Below, in pieces: positions 29,271-38,180 of a DNA stretch of 64,000 nucleotides. Within the stretch, counting starts at the first letter, position 1. Each line of letters begins with the position of its first letter. Source of the DNA: Aeromicrobium endophyticum. GTDB lineage: Bacteria; Actinomycetota; Actinomycetes; Propionibacteriales; Nocardioidaceae. The stretch is taken from assembly GCF_003586285.1 (NCBI RefSeq), contig NZ_QUBR01000001.1, positions 1,178,001 to 1,242,000 on the forward strand, given 5' to 3'. The translations under genes and the position numbers were made by a program. The notes below the pieces were generated by a model. It worked only from the letters and a program-made list of their open reading frames with translations, had not been told where the DNA came from and did not search any database.

Positions 29271-29405
29271 ATGTCGACGCCCACTCGCTCCCATCGTCTC
29301 CGCACGCTGCTCCTGCTCAGCCTGCTCGCCGCCGTGATCGTGGCCCTGCGTGCCGCCGTCGCCGACAAGGGTGGCTCCTACGACCCGGCCGAGTCGGCCC
29401 GATGA
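29271..29405 (+). CDS. Small membrane protein of unknown function ahead of the enoyl-CoA hydratase gene
   Basis: A 44-residue ORF with a basic N-terminus, one hydrophobic helix (about 12-28) and a polar tail ending YDPAESAR. I do not recognise the family. It is kept because its stop overlaps the next ATG (ATGA) and because the helix-plus-tail layout is protein-like. No strong ribosome site precedes it, so it could also be a leader region. Confidence 0.5.
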   Translation: MSTPTRSHRLRTLLLLSLLAAVIVALRAAVADKGGSYDPAESAR

Positions 29406-30178
29406 GCGTCACGGTCGAGCGCCTCGACGGCGGCATCGCCGTGCTGACGTTCAGCGAGCCGCCCGTCAACCTGTACTCCCTCGAGCTGCACGACGCCTTC
29501 GACGTGGCCCTCGACGAGGTCGAGGCCGATCCGCCGCGTGCTCTCCTCATCCGCGCCGAGGGCAAGATCGTGTCCGGTGGCGTCGATGTCGCCCAGTTCC
29601 ACGCCCGGAAGACCAAGGCCGACACGCTGGCGCTGTACGACCGCATGCTCGAGCTGCCGACCCGCATCGACGCCATGCCGTTCCCGACGTTCTTCGCGGC
29701 CCACGGCCTGACGCTGACGTGGGCCTTCGAGGTCGCCGTCGCGTGCGACCTCATCGTGGCCAGCGAGAAGGCGCGCTTCGGGCTCGTCGAGCGGGTCATC
29801 GGCCTGACGCCCACGATGGGCGGCACCCAGCGGCTCGCCGCGCGGGCCGGCGTCGGACGCGCCAAGGAGTTCGTCTTCACCGGCGACCTGTACGACGCCG
29901 CGACCCTCGAGCGCTGGAACGTCGTCAACCGCGTGCTGCCGGTCGAGGGCTTCGACGACGCGGTGCTGTCGTTCGTCCGGTCGATCGCGTCGGGACCGAC
30001 CAAGGCCTTCGGCGCCGCGAAGGACATCCTGCGTCACTTCGAGGCCGGTGGCGTGCCGCAGGCCATCGAGCACACCACGGCCATCGCGTCCGAGCTGTTC
30101 GACACCCGCGACCTGCAGCACGGCATGGAGTCGTTCCTGGCCGACGGCCCCGGCAAGGCGACCTTCGAGGGACGCTGA
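29402..30178 (+). CDS. Enoyl-CoA hydratase/isomerase family protein
   Basis: A 258-residue crotonase-fold protein. Both glutamates of classical hydratases appear conserved (Glu110 in WAFEVAVACD and Glu130 in FGLVERVIG), and the MGGTQRLAARAG block is typical. The usual ADLK segment is replaced by SGGVDVAQF at about 58-66, so it may prefer unusual substrates or act as an isomerase. It starts within the stop codon of a 44-residue ORF. No beta-oxidation partner lies next to it. Confidence 0.87.
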   Translation: MSVTVERLDGGIAVLTFSEPPVNLYSLELHDAFDVALDEVEADPPRALLIRAEGKIVSGGVDVAQFHARKTKADTLALYDRMLELPTRIDAMPFPTFFAAHGLTLTWAFEVAVACDLIVASEKARFGLVERVIGLTPTMGGTQRLAARAGVGRAKEFVFTGDLYDAATLERWNVVNRVLPVEGFDDAVLSFVRSIASGPTKAFGAAKDILRHFEAGGVPQAIEHTTAIASELFDTRDLQHGMESFLADGPGKATFEGR

Positions 30179-30228
30179 GCCAGCATCCCGTACCGGGTCA
30201 CGGGTCACCACGAGACCGTAGGAACCCG

Positions 30229-30564
30229 TCAGCGGGCGTCGGGGTGGGCTGCGCGAACGGCCTTGGTGGCGCGGTGCTCGGCCCAGAAGCTGACGACGGG
30301 GACCGTGCCGGCCAGCAGGGTCGTGATCGTGAACGGGATCGACCACCGGGCCGCCCGCGCCAGGATGGCCGCCATGACCAGGAAGATCATGTAGAGCCAG
30401 CCGTGGGCGACACCGAGGTACGTCGTGATGTTCTCGCCCAGGTGCTGCGCCGACGAACCGTCGCCCGCGAGGTACTTCAGGGGGACGCCGACCAGGATCA
30501 GGATGATCAGCAGCACGCCGACGATCGTGGCCATGACGCGGTAGCGGAGCAGTGCGGACTTCAC
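30229..30564 (-). CDS. DUF3817 integral membrane protein
   Basis: A 111-residue protein with three hydrophobic helices and the GVAHGWLYMIFL block of the DUF3817 family, whose function is not established. It follows the SURF1 gene after four bases on the same strand and likely shares its transcript. Confidence 0.82.
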   Translation of the reverse strand: MKSALLRYRVMATIVGVLLIILILVGVPLKYLAGDGSSAQHLGENITTYLGVAHGWLYMIFLVMAAILARAARWSIPFTITTLLAGTVPVVSFWAEHRATKAVRAAHPDAR

Positions 30565-30568
30565 GCCG

Positions 30569-31321
30569 TCAGGCTACCTTCGCCCTCCGAGCCGCGATCG
30601 TCTCGGTGCACATGCGCCACCACATGAAGCCCGCGAAGATGCCGAAGACCCACCACTGCATCGCATAGGCGAGATTCTTGAGGCCGACCGTCCACGAGAC
30701 GTCGTCGGGCTGCGGGGGCGGCACCAGGTCGAGGCCACCGCTGCTGGGCTCGTCGGTGCTGATCGCGAACCCGGAGTACAGGTCGTAGGGCATCTCGTTG
30801 ATCAGGCTCGGGATGCGCACGGCGCCGATCGTCCGCTCGCCCGGATCGAACGAGCGGACGCCGTTCTCGGCACCCTCGCCCGGCTCGAGCACCGCGTCGA
30901 CCTGCACGCGTCCGGCCGGGACCTCCGGGAAGGTGCCGGTCTGGGGCGCCCAGCCGCGCACGACCAGCAGCGTGTCGCCGCCCGCGACCTGCAGCGGCGC
31001 GACGAGCCACGCACCCGTGCGACCGTCGCGCTTCTTGCCGGTGACCCAGATCTGCTCCTCGGTCGGCGCGAACGCGCCGTCGATCGTGACGGGACGATGG
31101 TTGAGCTCGCGCGTGAACGGCTCGTCGGGCGCCCAGACGTCGGTCAGCGCCACCCGCGGGACGTCGCGCTTGTCGGCCTGCTCGTGGTGCTGCCGCGAGT
31201 CGTAGACGCCCATCTGCCACATGCCCATGACCAGGCAGAAGGCCACCGCCACGATGCCGAGCACGTGCAGGCCGATCAGGCCTGGCGCGAACCAGGCTCT
31301 GATCGGGGGTCGTTCGGTCAT
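30569..31321 (-). CDS. SURF1 family cytochrome oxidase assembly protein
   Basis: A 250-residue membrane protein with the two-helix SURF1 layout: one helix near the N-terminus (about 14-34), a large outer loop with the GAWLVAPLQV and LLVVRGWAPQTG blocks, and a C-terminal helix in YAMQWWVFGIFAGFMWW. Known role: assembly of cytochrome c oxidase, probably haem a insertion. ATG 31321 lies 13 bases after the glyA stop, so it may be cotranscribed with glyA; its ribosome site is weak. Confidence 0.87.
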   Translation of the reverse strand: MTERPPIRAWFAPGLIGLHVLGIVAVAFCLVMGMWQMGVYDSRQHHEQADKRDVPRVALTDVWAPDEPFTRELNHRPVTIDGAFAPTEEQIWVTGKKRDGRTGAWLVAPLQVAGGDTLLVVRGWAPQTGTFPEVPAGRVQVDAVLEPGEGAENGVRSFDPGERTIGAVRIPSLINEMPYDLYSGFAISTDEPSSGGLDLVPPPQPDDVSWTVGLKNLAYAMQWWVFGIFAGFMWWRMCTETIAARRAKVA

Positions 31322-31334
31322 CGCATCACGGAGG

Positions 31335-32612
31335 TCACGACGTGAACGGCGTGATGTCCGGGTAGAGCGGGAAGCGCTCGGCCAGCACCGTGACCCGCTT
31401 GCGCAGGCCCTCGAGGTCGACGTCGCCGGGCTGCAGCGCCGCCGCGATGATGTCGGCGACCTCGGTGAACTCCGCGGCACCGAAGCCCCGCGTGGCCAGG
31501 GCGGGCGTGCCGATGCGCAGGCCCGAGGTGACCATGGGCGGACGCGGGTCGTTGGGCACCGCGTTGCGGTTGACCGTGATGCCGGCCTCGTGCAGCCGGT
31601 CCTCGGCCTGCTGGCCGTCGAGCTCGGAGTCGCGCAGGTCGACGAGCACCAGGTGGACGTCGGTGCCGCCGCTGAGCACCTTGACGCCGGCAGCGGTCAT
31701 GTCGTCGGCGAGCAGGCGCGACGCGAGGATCTGCGCACCCTCGATGGTGCGCTGCTGACGCTCCGTGAAGGACGGCTCGAGCGCCATCTTGAAGGCGACG
31801 GCCTTGGCGGCGATGACGTGCTCGAGCGGGCCGCCCTGCTGGCCGGGGAACACCGCCGAGCGCATCTTCTTGGCGACGTCGTCGTCGTTGGTGAGGATCG
31901 CGCCGCCGCGCGGGCCGCCGAGCGTCTTGTGCGTCGTGGTGGTGACGATGTGCGCGTGGGGGAGGGGGCTGGGGTGCAGGCCCGCGGCCACGAGGCCGGC
32001 GAAGTGCGCCATGTCGACCCACAGCTTGGCGCCGACCTCGTCGGCGATCTCGCGGAACAGCGCGAAGTCGAGCTGACGCGGGTAGGCCGACCAGCCGGCG
32101 ATGATGACCTGCGGCTTGTGCTCGTGGGCCAGCGAGCGCACCTCGTCCATGTCGACCAGGCCGGTCTCGGGCACCACGTGGTAGGCGACCGGCTTGTAGA
32201 GCTTGCCGGAGAAGTTGAGCTTCATGCCGTGCGTCAGGTGCCCGCCGTTGGCCAGGTCGAGGCCGAGGATCGTGTCACCGACCGTGGCGATCGCGTGCAG
32301 CGCCGCGGCGTTGGCGGTGGCGCCGGAGTGCGGCTGGACGTTGGCGTAGCCGGCGTCGAACAGCTGCTTGAGGCGGTCGATCGCGATGGTCTCGACCTGG
32401 TCGACGAACTCGCAGCCGCCGTAGTAGCGCTTGCCGGGGTAGCCCTCGGCGTACTTGTTGGTCAGCACGCTGCCCTGCGCCTCGAGCGCCGCGACGGGCG
32501 CGAAGTTCTCGGACGCGATCATCTCGAGCGTCGACTGCTGACGGTGCAGCTCGGCGTCGAGAAGCGCTGCGATGTCGGGGTCGAACTCGGACAGGTGCTG
32601 GTCGTGGCTCAT
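31335..32612 (-). CDS. glyA: Serine hydroxymethyltransferase
   Basis: A 425-residue PLP enzyme that converts serine and tetrahydrofolate to glycine and methylene-THF. The PLP lysine is Lys229 in [14 protein letters not shown]; the N-terminal IASENF and the [15 protein letters not shown] blocks are also clear. Length matches bacterial GlyA. It follows the response regulator gene after 24 bases and precedes SURF1 on the same strand. Confidence 0.97.
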   Translation of the reverse strand: MSHDQHLSEFDPDIAALLDAELHRQQSTLEMIASENFAPVAALEAQGSVLTNKYAEGYPGKRYYGGCEFVDQVETIAIDRLKQLFDAGYANVQPHSGATANAAALHAIATVGDTILGLDLANGGHLTHGMKLNFSGKLYKPVAYHVVPETGLVDMDEVRSLAHEHKPQVIIAGWSAYPRQLDFALFREIADEVGAKLWVDMAHFAGLVAAGLHPSPLPHAHIVTTTTHKTLGGPRGGAILTNDDDVAKKMRSAVFPGQQGGPLEHVIAAKAVAFKMALEPSFTERQQRTIEGAQILASRLLADDMTAAGVKVLSGGTDVHLVLVDLRDSELDGQQAEDRLHEAGITVNRNAVPNDPRPPMVTSGLRIGTPALATRGFGAAEFTEVADIIAAALQPGDVDLEGLRKRVTVLAERFPLYPDITPFTS

Positions 32613-32636
32613 GGTTGAAGGATAACGGTCGTCCCG

Positions 32637-33296
32637 TCAGTCCTTGCGCGGGTTCATGGCGCCATGACGCGTGACGAGCACCGCAGCCTGCGTGCGTCGC
32701 TCGAGGCCCAGCTTGGACAGCAGCTGGGTCACGTAGTTCTTGACCGTCTTCTCGGCCAGGAACATCTCGCCGGCGATCTGCCGGTTGGTGAGTCCCTGCC
32801 CGATCAGGTCGAGGATGCGTCGCTCCTGCTTGGTCAGCGAGCGCAGCGGGTCCTCGGCCGGCTCGCCCTCGCGGATGCGGCGCAGCACGCGCTGCGTCAC
32901 CGCCGGGTCGAGCAGCGACTGGCCCGCGGCCACGCGGCGGACGGCGTCGACGAGGTCGGTGCCCCGCACCTGCTTGAGGACGTAGCCCGCGGCACCGGCC
33001 ATGATCGCGGCGAACAGCGCGTCGTCGTCGTCGTACGACGTCAGGATGATGACCGCGATCGAGGGGTCGAGCGAGCGCACATCGCGGCAGACCTCGATGC
33101 CCGATCCGTCGGGCAGCCGGGCGTCGAGCACGGCGACGTCGGGCTTGATCGTCGGGATGCGCGCGGCGGCGTCGTGGGCGAGCCCGGACTCGCCGACGAC
33201 CTCGATGTCGTCCTCCTGGTCGAGCAGGTCCTTGAGCCCCCTGCGGACGACCTCGTGGTCGTCGAGCAGGAACAGCCGGATCGGTGCGTCACTCAT
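32637..33296 (-). CDS. DevR/DosR-like NarL-family response regulator
   Basis: A 219-residue regulator. The receiver domain has the acidic pair at 12-13, phosphoacceptor Asp58 in AVLDARLPDG and a conserved Lys in VLKQ. The LuxR-type helix-turn-helix includes LTNRQIAGEMFLAEKTVKNYV, followed by LERRTQAAV. The C-terminal part is very close to mycobacterial DevR as I recall it, which binds GGGAC-type palindromes in hypoxia. ATG 33296 directly abuts the sensor kinase stop codon, so the pair is surely cotranscribed. Candidate target sites lie upstream of the kinase. Confidence 0.88.
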   Translation of the reverse strand: MSDAPIRLFLLDDHEVVRRGLKDLLDQEDDIEVVGESGLAHDAAARIPTIKPDVAVLDARLPDGSGIEVCRDVRSLDPSIAVIILTSYDDDDALFAAIMAGAAGYVLKQVRGTDLVDAVRRVAAGQSLLDPAVTQRVLRRIREGEPAEDPLRSLTKQERRILDLIGQGLTNRQIAGEMFLAEKTVKNYVTQLLSKLGLERRTQAAVLVTRHGAMNPRKD

Positions 33297-34886
33297 TCAA
33301 GTTCTCCTCGGTACGGTCCACAGGACGGTGGTGCCGGCGCCTGCGTCACCGGTGACCACGGACGTGCCGCCCAGCAGCTCCGCGCGTTCACGCATGTTGC
33401 GAAGACCGTTGCCGGACGTCCCGGGGCCGAGACCGTCCCCATCGTCCCTGACCTCGAGACGGATGTCCTGCGCGACGCTCAGCTGTACAGAGACCGCGTG
33501 GGCCCCCGCATGACGGACGACGTTGGACAGGGTCTCACGGAGCACGGCCAGCAGCGGGGCGCGGACGTCGTCACCGATCGCGCTGTCCACGGGTCCGGAC
33601 AGGGTCAGCCGGGGCTTGAAGCCCAGCACCTTGGCGGCGTCGTGCAGCACCAGCTCGACCTCGGACCGCAGGTCCGCGGCCTGCGTGGTCGAGCTGAGCG
33701 CGAAGATCGTGCGCCGGATGTCCTTGATGGTCTGGTCGATGTCGTCGATCGCCGACGACAGCCGCTCGACGGCCGCCGGAGCGGCGATGAGCTTGGTCGT
33801 GTTGTCGAGCATCAGCCCGATGCCGAACAGCCGCTGGATGACCAGGTCGTGCAGGTCGCGGCCGATGCGGTCGCGGTCCTCGAAGACCGCGAGCCGTGCC
33901 TGGTCGTCCTGCGCCTTGGCGACCTGCAGCACCAGTGCCGCCTGGTCGGCGAAGCCTTGGGGGACGACGGGGTCGAGCTCCCAACGGTCGGTCTGGTGAC
34001 CGCGCATCCACCCGACGATCAGGACACCCGTCTCCTCGCCGCTGCGCAGCGGCAGCACCATGAGCGAGCCGAGGTCGGGCCACGACGGCGTCTTGCGCCG
34101 CTGGTAGCGCGGGTCGAGCTCGGTGTCGGGCACGACGACCGTCTGCCCGAGCCGCGCGGCCTCGCCGACCAGGCTGCTGCCGGGCGGGATGACCTCGCCG
34201 AGCACGCCCTCGGACGGGCCGCCGGCCACGGCCTCGACGATCAGACCACCGTCGGCGTGGGGCATGAGGAGCGCGACGAAGTCGGCGGCGGCGACCATGC
34301 GGGCCCGGTCGGCCACCAGCTGCAGGGCGGTGCCACGCGAGATGGGCGACAGCAGGGCCGTCGTGATCTCGGCGGCGGCCTCGAGCCACATGCGCTGCCG
34401 CTCGCCGTTCTCGTGCAGGCGGGCGTTCTCGATGACGACGCCGGCGGCCGAGGCCAGGGCTTGCGCCACCTCCTCGTCCTCACGCGTGAACCCGTGGCCC
34501 GAGCGCTTGCCGATGAGGTAGAGGTTGCCGAACTCGAAGTCGTTGATCTTGATCGGCACGCCGATGAACGCACTGCCCCGCGACGTGCCCTGGTTGCCGC
34601 GCTGGGCGCGTGGGTGGGGCTGCTCGAGCAGCTCGACCAGCAGCTGGCGACCGGGGTGCTGGTGGTCGACCACGCCGGGGACGTTGTAGGCCGCGAAGGT
34701 GCCGATGCGACGGTCGGACCGACGGTCGAGGACGTCGAGGAACCCGCTCTCGGCGTCGACCAGGTCACCTGCCTGACGCAGGATCCGGTCGAGCAGTCCC
34801 TCGAGCGACAGATCGGACGACATCGTCGCGACCGCCTCGAGAACTCCTCGCAGGCGCTCGGACGCCACTTTGGCACTGCCCGGCAT
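33297..34886 (-). CDS. DevS/DosT-like sensor histidine kinase with tandem GAF domains
   Basis: A 529-residue soluble kinase. Two GAF domains occupy about residues 20-165 and 185-330. The dimerisation box DRIGRDLHDLVIQRLFGIG carries the phospho-acceptor His346, and a HATPase domain follows with the DDGDGLGPG and GNGLRNMRERA blocks. In DevS the first GAF holds haem and senses O2, NO and CO; whether haem is bound here cannot be proved from sequence. ATG 34886 is 7 bases after AGGGAG; a GTG six bases earlier is the alternative. No membrane helices. Confidence 0.88.
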   Translation of the reverse strand: MPGSAKVASERLRGVLEAVATMSSDLSLEGLLDRILRQAGDLVDAESGFLDVLDRRSDRRIGTFAAYNVPGVVDHQHPGRQLLVELLEQPHPRAQRGNQGTSRGSAFIGVPIKINDFEFGNLYLIGKRSGHGFTREDEEVAQALASAAGVVIENARLHENGERQRMWLEAAAEITTALLSPISRGTALQLVADRARMVAAADFVALLMPHADGGLIVEAVAGGPSEGVLGEVIPPGSSLVGEAARLGQTVVVPDTELDPRYQRRKTPSWPDLGSLMVLPLRSGEETGVLIVGWMRGHQTDRWELDPVVPQGFADQAALVLQVAKAQDDQARLAVFEDRDRIGRDLHDLVIQRLFGIGLMLDNTTKLIAAPAAVERLSSAIDDIDQTIKDIRRTIFALSSTTQAADLRSEVELVLHDAAKVLGFKPRLTLSGPVDSAIGDDVRAPLLAVLRETLSNVVRHAGAHAVSVQLSVAQDIRLEVRDDGDGLGPGTSGNGLRNMRERAELLGGTSVVTGDAGAGTTVLWTVPRRT

Positions 34887-35348
34887 GAACACACTCCCTG
34901 AGTACCAGCGTACGGACGCCGGGACGTGAGGTCTCGACTTTAGCGACCTTTATCGGAGGGGCTGAGGACATTGGTCCCTGCCGCTGCACGGGGTGGACGG
35001 GTGACGATGAGGTCACGAACTCCGTCAGACATCGGCTCTCCCGCCGATGGCGTCGGTGGATCTCCCTCCACCGGCAACGATCAGGCAGCTCCCCCGGCCC
35101 GCCTGATCAAACGACACGAGGTCACACTGGCGCTTATCCCCGCGTCCAGGTCACAGCCCCCGGCAGCGTCCTTCGCTACGGGGGCTTTCGACGTCCCTCG
35201 ATGGCCGTCGATGGTTGCGACCGTCACCGAAATGAAATGTTCGAGGACCGTTCCGCCCCCACCGGCGCGTGTAGCGTGCGGACAGTCCGTCCCATCATGT
35301 GGACGATCTGTCGCCGCTGGTGCCAGCGGCCCGACTCGTAGGAGACCA
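34887..35348. promoter_or_regulatory. Gene-free 462-base control region between the sensor kinase and peptide-binding protein genes
   Basis: No convincing gene is seen. Two DevR-like boxes lie at 34934-34948 and 34964-34980. Further on are a hairpin with 8-base arms (35079-35086 and 35101-35108) and a second with arms 35155-35162 and 35179-35186 followed by TTTCG, which looks like a terminator or attenuator. TAGCGT at 35272-35277 may be the -10 for the peptide-binding protein gene. The ORF running through this stretch is just open high-GC sequence. Confidence 0.5.
34934..34980. promoter_or_regulatory. Pair of DevR/DosR-like boxes
   Basis: GAGGACATTGGTCCCTG (34964-34980) matches nine of ten arm positions of the remembered DosR consensus GGGAC-N4-GTCCC. 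TCGACTTTAGCGACC (34934-34948) has the consensus centre GACTTTAG but one poor arm. Centres are about 31 bases apart, near three helical turns. They are 50-95 bases upstream of the sensor kinase start, so autoregulation is inferred. Confidence 0.5.
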
Positions 35349-36980
35349 ATGACCACCTTCCGTCGGGGGACCGCGATCGCCGCGGTGTCCGCACTGACCG
35401 GAGTCGCCCTCGCTGCCTGCGGCGCAGGGAACAACAGCGGTGACAAAGACTCGGGTGCCGGACTCATCGTCGGCACCACCGACAAGGTCGTCTCGATCGA
35501 CCCGGCCGGGTCGTACGACAACGGCTCGCTCAACGTCCAGACGCAGGTCTACCAGTACCTGCTGAACTTCCCGGCCGGCAGCACCGACCCGACGCCGGAC
35601 GCCGCCCAGAAGTGCGACTTCGCCACGCCCACCACGTACGTGTGCACCATCAAGCCGGGCCTGAAGTTCGCCAACGGCAACGCGCTCACCGCCTCCGACG
35701 TCGCGTTCTCGTTCAACCGCATCGTCGCGATCAACGACCCCAGCGGCCCCGCCTCGCTGCTCGGCGCGATGAAGAGCGTCGAGGCCACCGACGACTCGAC
35801 CGTGACGTTCACGCTCAACGCCGCGAACGACCAGACGTTCCCGCAGGTGCTGGTGACCTCGGCCGGCCCGATCGTCGACGAGGACACCTACCCCGCCGAC
35901 AAGGTCATGTCCGACGAGGCGGCCGTCAAGGCCAAGGGCTTCTCCGGTCCGTACACGATCGCGAAGTACTCCAAGAACCAGCTCGCCGAGTTCAAGGCCA
36001 ACCCCGACTACGACGGCACCTACGGCAAGGCCAAGACACCGGCCGTCACCATGAAGTACTACGCCAAGCCCGAGAACCTCAAGCTCGACATCAAGAACAA
36101 GGACATCGACGTCGCGTACCGGTCGCTCACCCCGACCGACATCGCCGACCTGTCGAAGACCGACGGCCTCAACGTCGTCACCGGTGCCGGCGGCGAGCTG
36201 CGCTACGTGACCTTCAACCTCAAGACGATGCCCGGCGACTCCCCCGAGCAGAAGCTCGCGATCCGCAAGGCGATGGCGTCCTCGATCGACCGGGCCGACA
36301 TCGCCAAGCAGGTCTACAAGGACACCTTCACGCCGGCGTACTCGATGGTCCCGGAGGGCCAGGCCGGAGCGACCGAGCCCTTCAAGGACGCGTACGGCGA
36401 GACCCCCGACGCCGACAAGGCCAAGGGCTTCCTCGACGAGGCGGGCGTGTCGACCCCCGTCGACATCAAGCTGCAGTACAACCCCGATCACTACGGGTCG
36501 AGCTCGGGCGAGGAGTACAACGCGGTCAAGCGTCAGCTCGAGGCCACGGGCCTGTTCAAGGTCGACCTGCAGTCGACCGAGTGGGTGACGTACTCCGAGG
36601 AGTACAACGCCGACGCGTACCCGGTGTTCCAGCTCGGCTGGTTCCCCGACTTCCCCGACGCCGACAACTACCTGTCGCCCTTCCTGAGCCCGTACGACAA
36701 GAAGAAGAGCGGCAACTTCACCAACTCGCACTACAACGACCTCGACACCGAGTTCGCCGACCCGGAGATGTCCTCGCTGCTCGAGAGCGAGCGCACCGAC
36801 GGAGACAAGGCGGCCCGCGAGGCCACGCTGGGCAAGATCCAGGACCGGGTGGCCGACCAGGTCCCGTACCTGCCGCTGCTGACCGGCAAGCAGGTCGCGA
36901 TCGGCGTCGACGCCGTGAAGGGACTCGACGAGACGCTCGACGCGTCGTTCAAGTTCCGGTTCACCTCGCTGTCGAAGTAG
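35349..36980 (+). CDS. Peptide ABC transporter substrate-binding lipoprotein (family 5)
   Basis: A 543-residue extracytoplasmic lipoprotein of the DppA/OppA class. The signal ends at LAAC with Cys24 as lipid anchor. The mature protein shows the GLKFANGNALTASDVAFSFNR block near residues 100-120, diagnostic for solute-binding family 5. AGGAG lies 5 bases upstream of ATG 35349. A strong nested inverted repeat separates it from the permease gene, which would let this protein be made in excess of the membrane parts. Confidence 0.93.
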   Translation: MTTFRRGTAIAAVSALTGVALAACGAGNNSGDKDSGAGLIVGTTDKVVSIDPAGSYDNGSLNVQTQVYQYLLNFPAGSTDPTPDAAQKCDFATPTTYVCTIKPGLKFANGNALTASDVAFSFNRIVAINDPSGPASLLGAMKSVEATDDSTVTFTLNAANDQTFPQVLVTSAGPIVDEDTYPADKVMSDEAAVKAKGFSGPYTIAKYSKNQLAEFKANPDYDGTYGKAKTPAVTMKYYAKPENLKLDIKNKDIDVAYRSLTPTDIADLSKTDGLNVVTGAGGELRYVTFNLKTMPGDSPEQKLAIRKAMASSIDRADIAKQVYKDTFTPAYSMVPEGQAGATEPFKDAYGETPDADKAKGFLDEAGVSTPVDIKLQYNPDHYGSSSGEEYNAVKRQLEATGLFKVDLQSTEWVTYSEEYNADAYPVFQLGWFPDFPDADNYLSPFLSPYDKKKSGNFTNSHYNDLDTEFADPEMSSLLESERTDGDKAAREATLGKIQDRVADQVPYLPLLTGKQVAIGVDAVKGLDETLDASFKFRFTSLSK

Positions 36981-36989
36981 CTCACCCCG

Positions 36990-37067
36990 CCCCTTGAGCC
37001 CCATCGCTCCTTGAGCTTGTCGAAAGGTCCTCTCGACAAGCTCAAGGAGCGGGACAGGCTCAAGGGG
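36990..37067. repeat. Nested REP-like inverted repeat between binding protein and permease genes
   Basis: Inner arms 37006-37023 and 37033-37050 are perfectly complementary over 18 bases with a 9-base loop. Outer arms 36990-37000 and 37057-37067 are complementary over 11 bases. The core TGAGCTTGTCGA resembles a palindromic repeat that I recall as dispersed in many high-GC genomes; this is unverified. It begins 10 bases after the stop codon and probably forms an mRNA stem. Confidence 0.8.
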
Positions 37068-37091
37068 CCTCCCACGTCATAGGAGAGACAC

Positions 37092-38180
37092 ATGGCCACC
37101 GCCGAAGTCCTCGCCCCGCTCGACCCGCCCGGCGGGCAGCCCTCGGCACGCCGCCGCGGCCCGCTCAGCCCGCTCGTGCGCTACCTGCTGCTGCGCCTGG
37201 CGCTGCTCATCCCGATGATCTGGGTCCTCGTGACGATGGTCTTCGTGCTGATGCGCGTCATCGGCGACCCCATCCAGGCCGCCCTCGGCGGACGCCTGAC
37301 CGCCGAGCAGATCGCCGAGCGCAAGGCCGATGCGGGCCTCGACCGCCCCATCCTCACGCAGTACTGGGAGTACATCTCCGGGCTGTTCCGCGGCGACTTC
37401 GGCACGACGCTGACCGACAACCGCAAGGTGTCCGACATCCTGGTCGTCAACGGCGCGGCGACCCTCGAGCTGGCCTTCTGGTCGCTGCTGGTCGCCTTCG
37501 CCGTCGGCATCCCGCTGGGCCGCCTGGCCGCCCGCTACCGCGACCGCGTGCCGGACGTCCTGCTGCGGCTGTTCTCGATCCTGGTCTACGCGGCCCCGGT
37601 CTTCTTCGTGGGACTGCTGCTGAAGCTCGCGTTCACGCCGTTCGGATGGCCCTCGTCCGGACGCGCCAGCATCGCGACCGAGCTGACGCTGCAGGACGTC
37701 CACCCGCGCACCAACATCATGATCGTCGACGCCATCTTGTGGGGCGATCCCGCGCTGATCGGCGACGTGCTCAAGCACGCGATGCTGCCGGCGATCGCGC
37801 TCGGCCTGCTGACCGGTGGCGTGTTCCTGCGCCTCGTGCGCGTCAACCTGCTGCAGACGCTGCGGATGGACTACGTCACGGCCGCCCGCGCCCGCGGCAT
37901 CTCCGAGCGGCGCGTCATGAACAAGCACGCCTTCCGCAACGCGCTGGTGCCGGTCGTGACCGTCATGGGCATGCAGGTCGCGCTGCTGCTGGGTGGCGCG
38001 ATCCTCACCGAGACCACCTTCGAGTGGAAGGGGCTCGGCTACCAGCTGTCGGAGTACCTGATCCGTCGCGACTTCCTCGCCGTGCAGGGCATCGTCACGG
38101 TGATCGCCCTGATCGTCGGAGCCATGAGCTTCCTGATCGACGTCATCGTCGCGTTCGTCGACCCCCGAGTGAGGTTCTGA
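37092..38180 (+). CDS. Peptide ABC transporter permease (DppB type)
   Basis: A 362-residue permease with six membrane helices and a Pro-rich cytosolic lead. The helix-1 region and the EAA loop (YVTAARARGISERRVMNKHAFRNALVPVVT) are typical of DppB/OppB. AGGAGAGAC lies directly upstream of ATG 37092. The stop overlaps the ATG of the fused permease-ATPase gene (TGATG). Confidence 0.93.
   Translation: MATAEVLAPLDPPGGQPSARRRGPLSPLVRYLLLRLALLIPMIWVLVTMVFVLMRVIGDPIQAALGGRLTAEQIAERKADAGLDRPILTQYWEYISGLFRGDFGTTLTDNRKVSDILVVNGAATLELAFWSLLVAFAVGIPLGRLAARYRDRVPDVLLRLFSILVYAAPVFFVGLLLKLAFTPFGWPSSGRASIATELTLQDVHPRTNIMIVDAILWGDPALIGDVLKHAMLPAIALGLLTGGVFLRLVRVNLLQTLRMDYVTAARARGISERRVMNKHAFRNALVPVVTVMGMQVALLLGGAILTETTFEWKGLGYQLSEYLIRRDFLAVQGIVTVIALIVGAMSFLIDVIVAFVDPRVRF

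Noticed and set aside
34971..35348. Upstream extension of the peptide-binding protein or a separate leader gene
   Set aside because: The lipoprotein signal starts at 35349 with its own AGGAG, and the extension has no protein-like pattern.
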